From Methanobacteriaceae archaeon UBA349 (GTDB lineage: Archaea; Methanobacteriota; Methanobacteria; Methanobacteriales; Methanobacteriaceae), in NCBI GenBank assembly GCA_002509745.1, contig DAWK01000151.1, positions 1-11,622 of the forward strand: a DNA stretch of 11,622 bases, written 5' to 3'. Both the position numbers and the translations under genes were made by a program. Within the stretch, counting starts at the first letter, position 1; every line of letters starts with the position of its first letter. The notes under the pieces are model-generated. The model was not told the origin of the DNA. It was given only the letters and a program-made list of their open reading frames with translations, and made no database searches. Below are positions 6,367 to 11,622 of this stretch, piece after piece.

Positions 6367-7500
6367 ATGTATTTTAGGCTTAATCCAGAATGCTATTTCA
6401 TCAAAGGTAGGAATAATGGTGCAATTTTTGATTTGATTGAAGGAAAAACTTATTCTTTAAATTCAGAAGAAACTGGAATTTTATCTTTATGTGAAAATAA
6501 TTTACCCATCACTCAAGATTATGAATTATTATTTCAATTAAAAGATCTATGTTTGGGTAATTTTTATAAAGAAAAACCATATATTCAGAAAATTAAAATT
6601 GATCCTTCAAATGATGATGAATATCAAAATTTAGAATTTTATAGGGCCTATCTTGAAATAAACAATTCTTGTAATAAAGATTGTAATTTTTGTGGATCTC
6701 CTACAAAAAGAAGCTTAGGATGTTTGGGTTGTAACAAATGGGATGGTAAAGAAGTTTCTTTAGACATAGAAAGATGGAAAGAAATAATTGATGAATTAGT
6801 AAATTTAGGATGTCAAGAAATTTACATTAAAGGTGGGGATCTTACTCTTGATTGGGCAAAGACACTTGAAATTTTGGATTATGTTAATGGAAAATTTTTA
6901 AATATTCAAATAACATTAAATGAATACAATATTTCTAAGGATATAATTCAAGATATTGATAATCGAGCAAATTTAATCATTCAGATTGAAGATATAAAAC
7001 ATATTGGAACGTTTGAGAATGCAACATATATCCTTATTGTATATGATTCAGATCCATTGAAGTACGAAAATCTTGATAATGAAAATGTTCTTAAAGATTA
7101 TATTATAGAAAAAAGTAGAATCAATAATGTTTTGCCTGCGATATCTAAAAAAACATTTCCACACTTTGACTTAAAACAATTTTTAAATAATATAGAATAC
7201 CATCCCTGCTTGGGACATATAATTACTATATCTTATGATGGAAAAGTTTTAATTTGTCCAATGATGCGTTCTAATGTTATTGGTGATTTAAAATCGAATA
7301 ATCTTCATGAAATTTTTAAAGAGGAATATGAACGTATAAAAAAATTCTGGAAATGTACTCTGGATAATATTGAAAAATGTACTGAATGTGAGTTTAGATA
7401 TGCTTGTATGGATTGTAGGGCATTAGAAGAAGTTTTAACTGAAAATTTTAATAAAAAAGCTTTGTGTGATTATAATCCAATTAGTGGTGAACGATTATGA
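6367..7500 (+). CDS. Radical SAM/SPASM peptide maturase 2
   Basis: A 377-residue second radical SAM protein, shorter and only distantly similar to its neighbour. The first 75 residues (MYFRLNPECYFIKG, then FDLIEGKTYSL) look like the N-terminal domain seen in peptide-maturase SPASM proteins, such as those of grasp-with-spasm systems. The core has CNKDCNFC (Cys102, 106, 109), an additional CLGC pair (119, 122) and GGD (156-158) where GGEP is usual. The SPASM region has Cys281, 297, 330, 338, 341, 347, 350 and 367, including CTEC and CMDC. It starts at ATG 6367, 2 nt after the maturase 1 stop, with GAGGGA (6355-6360) upstream, and ends within the transporter start (ATGA). Pairing of two distinct radical SAM enzymes with one or two peptides occurs in thuricin CD. 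The two enzymes may act on different residues, or one may be a non-catalytic partner; the intact CX3CX2C motif argues for activity. Confidence 0.9.
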   Translation: MYFRLNPECYFIKGRNNGAIFDLIEGKTYSLNSEETGILSLCENNLPITQDYELLFQLKDLCLGNFYKEKPYIQKIKIDPSNDDEYQNLEFYRAYLEINNSCNKDCNFCGSPTKRSLGCLGCNKWDGKEVSLDIERWKEIIDELVNLGCQEIYIKGGDLTLDWAKTLEILDYVNGKFLNIQITLNEYNISKDIIQDIDNRANLIIQIEDIKHIGTFENATYILIVYDSDPLKYENLDNENVLKDYIIEKSRINNVLPAISKKTFPHFDLKQFLNNIEYHPCLGHIITISYDGKVLICPMMRSNVIGDLKSNNLHEIFKEEYERIKKFWKCTLDNIEKCTECEFRYACMDCRALEEVLTENFNKKALCDYNPISGERL

Positions 7501-9125
7501 ATAAATCATATTCATTTTTGTTCAGATACTTAAAACCACATTTAATATTATTTTTTAGTATTTTATTTTTAGGTATTTTAAGCATGGCTTTTGCTTTGAT
7601 TAGTCCATTAATAACAAAAGTACTCATCGATAAAGTTTTTCTTGGAAAAGATATTTCACTTTTTTTCAATATTATATTTTTTGTGATAGGAATTTATTTA
7701 ATTTCATCAATATCTATTTATTTTCATGAGTTTTTTTCTGGGAAGTTACAAAACATTTTATTTAAAGATATATCTATTGATTCGTTTGATATCCTGCAGT
7801 TAGTATCATTAAAAAATATAAATAATATGAAAACAGGAGATGTTATAACAAGAATATTAGGAAATACTCAGATTTTAGTCGATATTCCTGTGAATATATT
7901 TCCTCAACTAATTATAAGCACTGTGACTATTGTTGCTCCGGTGTTTATTATGATTTCTTTGAATTGGCAGCTTGCATTAATTGTTATGAGTCCTACTTTT
8001 CTGTTTATATTATCCTCTTTATATTTCGGTAAAACATTAGAAAAAACCCAATTAATATTCTTAGAATCTAATGGACAAGTATATTCCTTCTTAAAAGAAT
8101 TTTTGCCTTTAATACAGTTTGTGAAAGTTTTTGATTTGAGAAAATGGGTAAATACTAAATTCAATAAAGAAATGAATGATTATTATGATAGTTCGATGAA
8201 ATTTACGCAAGTTTCTTCTTTGAATTCTTCAATTAGTTCATTGATTTTCAGTGTCCCCATAATTTTATTAATTATCTTTGGAGGACCAATGGTTATTAAA
8301 GGTACTTTAACATTAGGAACATTTACAGCATTTGTAAGTTATATCTCAATATTTTTTTCACCAATATCTCAATTATCTCATTTATGGAATTCATATAAGA
8401 GTGCTTTACCGGCTTTAGATAGAGTTACTGAAATATTTGAATTAGAAACCGATATAGATAAAAATGGTGTAGAAAAATTAAAATTGTCTTCTGGAGAGAT
8501 TCATCTGGATAATATTCACTTTTCTTATAGTGAAAATAAAAAGATTCTGCATGGATTTAATGCCACTTTCAAAAACGGTGTTAATTATCTTATTGGTGAA
8601 AATGGGAGTGGAAAAAGTACAATTTTAAAATTGTTATGTAACCTTTATAATCCGAATCAAGGAAATATAACAATTGATGGTCAAGATATATCAAATATTA
8701 GAAAAAAAGATCTAAGAAAAAATATTTCTATGATTTTTTCAGATCCTCATATTTTTGATGGCACTATTTATGAGAATATTCATATTGGGAATCTTTCAGC
8801 ATCATATAAAGATGTTATCAAGACAGCCCAACTTGTTGAAATACATAATTTTATTAAAACATTACCCGAAGGATATGATACTAATGTTGGAGAAAATGGT
8901 AGTTATTTATCCAGCGGGGAAAAACAGAAAATTGCTATTGCCCGAGTCCTACTTCGAGATTCACCTATTATCTTATTAGATGAAGCTACAAAATCAATTG
9001 ATATTAATTCCAGAAATTTGATAAAAGGAATTATTAGTAAATTATCCAATAAAACAATCATTATTGCATCACATCAGATAGATGAAATTGATCAAAATGG
9101 TAACATAATCTATTTAAAAAATTAA
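7497..9125 (+). CDS. ABC exporter (fused TMD-NBD) of the RiPP cluster
   Basis: A 542-residue half-transporter with an N-terminal six-helix membrane domain (about 1-320) and a C-terminal ATPase domain, expected to dimerise and export the modified peptide. NBD features: aromatic A-loop near Tyr344, Walker A GENGSGKS (367-374), signature LSSGE (471-475) instead of LSGGQ, Walker B IILLDEAT (491-498) with catalytic Glu496, and switch His526. The Q-loop position holds Ser415 (IFSDP) where Gln is normal. No C39 peptidase domain precedes the membrane part, so this exporter does not itself remove a leader, unlike bacteriocin PCAT transporters. Start ATG 7497 overlaps the maturase 2 stop (ATGA), with GGTGA at 7486-7490 as ribosome site, so translation is coupled. 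It may also provide self-protection. Lipid or drug export cannot be excluded from sequence alone, but the position makes the peptide the likely cargo. Confidence 0.92.
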   Translation: MNKSYSFLFRYLKPHLILFFSILFLGILSMAFALISPLITKVLIDKVFLGKDISLFFNIIFFVIGIYLISSISIYFHEFFSGKLQNILFKDISIDSFDILQLVSLKNINNMKTGDVITRILGNTQILVDIPVNIFPQLIISTVTIVAPVFIMISLNWQLALIVMSPTFLFILSSLYFGKTLEKTQLIFLESNGQVYSFLKEFLPLIQFVKVFDLRKWVNTKFNKEMNDYYDSSMKFTQVSSLNSSISSLIFSVPIILLIIFGGPMVIKGTLTLGTFTAFVSYISIFFSPISQLSHLWNSYKSALPALDRVTEIFELETDIDKNGVEKLKLSSGEIHLDNIHFSYSENKKILHGFNATFKNGVNYLIGENGSGKSTILKLLCNLYNPNQGNITIDGQDISNIRKKDLRKNISMIFSDPHIFDGTIYENIHIGNLSASYKDVIKTAQLVEIHNFIKTLPEGYDTNVGENGSYLSSGEKQKIAIARVLLRDSPIILLDEATKSIDINSRNLIKGIISKLSNKTIIIASHQIDEIDQNGNIIYLKN

Positions 9126-9418
9126 TTTAATTATATAAAATGGATGTATTAATATTGTATTTCTAATGAATTGTTTTATATTTGAAATTTAGATTATAAT
9201 AAAACCACTCAATGAACTCCATTTTTAATTTTGAGGCTAAATTCTATATTTAGTTTAGAAATAAATTTAATATGATATTAATAACAGTTTTCAATCTAAT
9301 CCATGACTATTTTATAAAATTAAGACCTTAAATAAGATTAATGATTAACTACTAAAACCCGCTCCCTACCTTTCATCTTTAGATAAATAGCGAGCCTAAT
9401 AGAAAATTTTAATATAAT
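9126..9418. other. AT-rich intergenic region after the RiPP cluster
   Basis: About 290 bases between the end of the exporter and the end of thiI (tail to tail). I see no credible ORF, tRNA or repeat array and no strong T-run terminator. The only notable structure is a short, locally GC-richer imperfect stem at 9361-9395 (GCTC-C-CTA pairing with TAG-C-GAGC, 19-nt loop), which could lie in the thiI 3' transcript. It may mark the right edge of the AT-rich region. Confidence 0.4.
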
Positions 9419-10576
9419 TTATTTTTTCTTCAGAGATTTTAATGCATTTTTTAATTCTCCATCCATGTCCATGGATTCCTGGGCATCCAGAACCCTTTCT
9501 AGATCCGCGTTGGTCTCTGGATATCGGGGAACTGCACTGCATCCCCCATCAGGTATAATAGAAATATCATAGGTACCTATTTCCTTGGCCATATTTTCAA
9601 TTTCAACCTTGTCCATACCAATCAAGGGACTTAAAATTGGTATTTTAACTGCATGTCGGGTGACCATCAAATTAGGAAGTGTTTGAGATGCCACCTGGCC
9701 CATACTACTTCCATCCACAATACCCATGGCCCCTTCTCTACGGGCCACCATCTCGGCAATGCGATACATTCCAGTTTTACATAAAACACAGGTCATTTTT
9801 TCTGGTGCCTTAACTTTACAGTTTTGTAAATATTCCCCATATTCTACAACCTTTAAATCCAGCTTTACTCCTGGAGAATATTCTCTTAATTTTTCTACTA
9901 TTTTTTGAACTTTTTCCAGGGACACCTGGCTGGTGAAGGGATCATTATTAAAATTAAGTGCAATTATCTGGCAACCTCTTTTCATCATTAGATAAGTAGC
10001 TACAGGTGAATCGATCCCTCCTGAGAGTAAAGCCACTAATTTCCCTTGAGTTCCAACCGGCAATCCTCCTGGTCCGGATATTTTTTGGTGATAAATGAAA
10101 GTTTCATTATCCCTTACTTCCAGGAAAATCTCCAGCTCAGGATTAGTTAAATCCACCGGAGAATCTGTTTTTTTAATAACCACTGAACCAGCATATCCTG
10201 CTAATTCCTGGCTGGTAAATTCATGTTCACCTACCCTGCGACAGCGAATGGCAAAACTGGTTTTAGAAGATATGCTCCCTTCCGCTTCCAGTTCATCCAC
10301 ATAACCCTCTAGTTTAGAGGTAATCTCTCCCCGGTCTGTTTCAAGGCCAATGGCCGGAGAAAAAGATACTATCCCAAAAATCTTCCCCAAACCCTGCAAG
10401 GCCTCTTTAAAGTTAGAAGGATTAATAAAAATTCTACCCTGGCTAACTTTAACTTCACAATCAAAAGCACTCTTAATATTAGATAATAGTTTCTTTTCAA
10501 ATCTACTGCGAACTTTGGGGCTTTTTAATCCCACTTCACCATATCTGGCAATAATTAAGTCGTATTTTACCATCAT
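9419..10576 (-). CDS. thiI: tRNA 4-thiouridine synthase / sulfurtransferase ThiI
   Basis: A 385-residue ThiI that adenylates and thiolates U8 of tRNA (s4U), with a possible role in thiazole sulfur supply. It has an N-terminal ferredoxin-like plus THUMP region (about 1-165; YDLIIARYGEVGLKS near the start), then a PP-loop ATP pyrophosphatase domain with SGGIDSP (185-191). A CVLC pair (263-266) and Cys346 (DGGCS) lie in the catalytic domain. There is no C-terminal rhodanese domain. The CxxC type without rhodanese is the form known from methanogens, where sulfide rather than a persulfide relay is thought to supply sulfur. Two adjacent ATGs (10576, 10573) are possible starts; the GGGG site at 10584-10579 fits the second slightly better. 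It follows the marker-16-type gene by 15 nt, so the two are probably cotranscribed. Confidence 0.95.
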   Translation of the reverse strand: MMVKYDLIIARYGEVGLKSPKVRSRFEKKLLSNIKSAFDCEVKVSQGRIFINPSNFKEALQGLGKIFGIVSFSPAIGLETDRGEITSKLEGYVDELEAEGSISSKTSFAIRCRRVGEHEFTSQELAGYAGSVVIKKTDSPVDLTNPELEIFLEVRDNETFIYHQKISGPGGLPVGTQGKLVALLSGGIDSPVATYLMMKRGCQIIALNFNNDPFTSQVSLEKVQKIVEKLREYSPGVKLDLKVVEYGEYLQNCKVKAPEKMTCVLCKTGMYRIAEMVARREGAMGIVDGSSMGQVASQTLPNLMVTRHAVKIPILSPLIGMDKVEIENMAKEIGTYDISIIPDGGCSAVPRYPETNADLERVLDAQESMDMDGELKNALKSLKKK

Positions 10577-10591
10577 ATCCCCTTTATTAAA

Positions 10592-11622
10592 TTAACATTT
10601 GTAAATAGAAAAAAGTCCTTTTTCTATTCTCCTGGTAAGATCCCGGGTTATTTCCCTGGCTCTTTTTAAATCAGACTGTCGGCAGGCAATAGGAACATCA
10701 AAGATCTGCTTTTCTATTTCAAGTTTCACACTACCAGTTTTCATTTCAAAAGTTCCCTGATCACATGAATAAGCACACATACCGCAGCCAAAACATTTTT
10801 TTGTATTAAGGCCCTGGTTAAAGGCCAGAGTGGGACACCTTTCTTTTACCAGGCAGGTGGCACAATTAATACATTTTTCAGGGTAATATTTTGGCCTTGA
10901 TTCAGTTCCATTCCATAATTTTCCATAGTCAGTTTCGGTCAGAGGTAGGTGTCTTCCTTTTATATCTGCAACCGGTAACTTAATGTCTGAATTTTTAATG
11001 AATGTCTGCTCCAGAACTTCCTGGCTGGTTATGGGAATGGCTATAGCAACTGAATCAAATACTTCTGGACCTGCAGCAGTTTTAAAACCTCCCAGATAGT
11101 GAGAATTCATATCATGCATATCTGCAGTTAGCATCAAATTAGGTTTTTTTGAAGTACTTCTGGTTCCATGGTCCATTATAAAACCTTCAGAACCATTTAA
11201 AAGTATTCGAGATCCCATGCAGATGGTTTTCATCACCGGATCATTTTGTAAAGGATTTAGCTCTCCACAACCAGAAAAGGATAGTCCCTGGAAAGGACCT
11301 TCCATATCTATAGCATGAAATATGGAAGATACTCTCTTAGAATCTGGATTTACAAATGCAGTGTAATTTTTAAATGCCATGCGCGTTCCAATCATCCGGG
11401 CGGTTCCCATCTCTTCTAAGGTGGTGGATGATTCAATTATCTCACCATGAGTTGATTCAACTTTTATTTCAATTTCCTTACCGGCCACCATATCCTTGAA
11501 TAAAAAACCACCACCATAATCAGAATCATGGATGCTGTGGGCAGTTCCATATATAATTAAGTCAACAGAGCCCAGCCATTCATTGGGACAGGGACCAGGA
11601 AATCCTGGAACCCCATTTAAGT
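10592..11622 (-). CDS. DUF39/ferredoxin protein, methanogenesis marker 16-type (partial, 5' end beyond window)
   Basis: The frame is open past the window edge: 43 further codons lie upstream of the internal ATG at 11491, including GFPGPCPNEW and DLIIYGTAHSIHDSDYGGG, which are conserved in this family. The true start is outside, so about 342 residues are visible. The main part is a COG1900/DUF39 domain with the conserved Cys118 (SGCGELNPLQNDP, numbering from the first visible codon). The C-terminus has two [4Fe-4S] motifs: CINCATC...CP (Cys250, 253, 256, 262) and CFGCGMC...C (276, 279, 282, 286). DUF39 relatives in methanogens act in homocysteine formation from aspartate semialdehyde and sulfide; the ferredoxin-fused form is the methanogen-specific marker 16 family, whose role I consider unproven. 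It lies 15 nt upstream of thiI, pairing two sulfur-transfer genes in one probable operon. Confidence 0.88.
   Translation of the reverse strand, partial: LNGVPGFPGPCPNEWLGSVDLIIYGTAHSIHDSDYGGGFLFKDMVAGKEIEIKVESTHGEIIESSTTLEEMGTARMIGTRMAFKNYTAFVNPDSKRVSSIFHAIDMEGPFQGLSFSGCGELNPLQNDPVMKTICMGSRILLNGSEGFIMDHGTRSTSKKPNLMLTADMHDMNSHYLGGFKTAAGPEVFDSVAIAIPITSQEVLEQTFIKNSDIKLPVADIKGRHLPLTETDYGKLWNGTESRPKYYPEKCINCATCLVKERCPTLAFNQGLNTKKCFGCGMCAYSCDQGTFEMKTGSVKLEIEKQIFDVPIACRQSDLKRAREITRDLTRRIEKGLFSIYKC

Noticed and set aside
7481..8979. Frames within the exporter gene (7481-7669 and 7904-8164 minus, 8755-8979 plus)
   Set aside because: All overlap the full-length exporter, whose motifs are intact, and none has its own features.
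9330..9400. C/D-box guide RNA in the gap before thiI
   Set aside because: Only near matches to a C box (such as AAGATGA on the minus strand) and no properly placed CTGA boxes.
9726..10595. Three plus-strand frames opposite thiI
   Set aside because: Antisense shadows of thiI.
1..11622. CRISPR arrays, tRNA or rRNA genes
   Set aside because: No regularly spaced repeats and no cloverleaf or rRNA-like sequence were recognised on either strand.

Overview
The window looks like chromosomal DNA from a low-GC hydrogenotrophic methanogen, most likely one of the Methanobacteriales. It carries the archaeal bifunctional fructose-1,6-bisphosphate aldolase/phosphatase, a rhodanese-less ThiI with a CxxC motif, and a DUF39/ferredoxin protein of the 'methanogenesis marker 16' type. 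Shine-Dalgarno sites (GGAGGTG, GGTGA) and BRE/TATA-like promoters fit this. The assignment rests on gene content and style, not on a database search.

Layout. Leftward fbp (9-1106) with its promoter forms the left flank. Next is a decayed insertion sequence (1291-2621) with 14-bp terminal inverted repeats around a transposase broken by several stops and frameshifts. A small ribbon-helix-helix-like protein (2715-2924) lies downstream of a perfect 12+12 bp AT-only inverted repeat. A leftward MATE/Wzx-like flippase (2905-4470) overlaps its 3' end. A short divergent promoter region then leads into a rightward cluster at 4653-9125. The right flank is thiI (9419-10576) and a marker-16-type gene cut by the window edge (10592-11622), both leftward and probably one operon.

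Main discovery. The rightward cluster looks like a peptide natural product (RiPP) locus in an archaeon. It has a 55-residue Cys-rich precursor peptide (4653-4820) with the motif CxxCxCxCxC, two radical SAM/SPASM maturases (4886-6364 and 6367-7500), and an ABC exporter (7497-9125). The last three are translationally coupled (2-nt gap, then an ATGA overlap). By analogy with sactipeptide and ranthipeptide systems, the two enzymes would install thioether links from Cys donors in the peptide and the exporter would secrete the product. No leader peptidase and no obvious immunity gene are visible, and the product is unknown. Cys-rich peptides paired with radical SAM proteins have been predicted computationally in methanogens, so the class may not be wholly new, but I do not recognise this precursor.

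The stretch between fbp and thiI is visibly more AT-rich than its flanks and contains IS debris, suggesting an accessory island inserted between conserved core genes.
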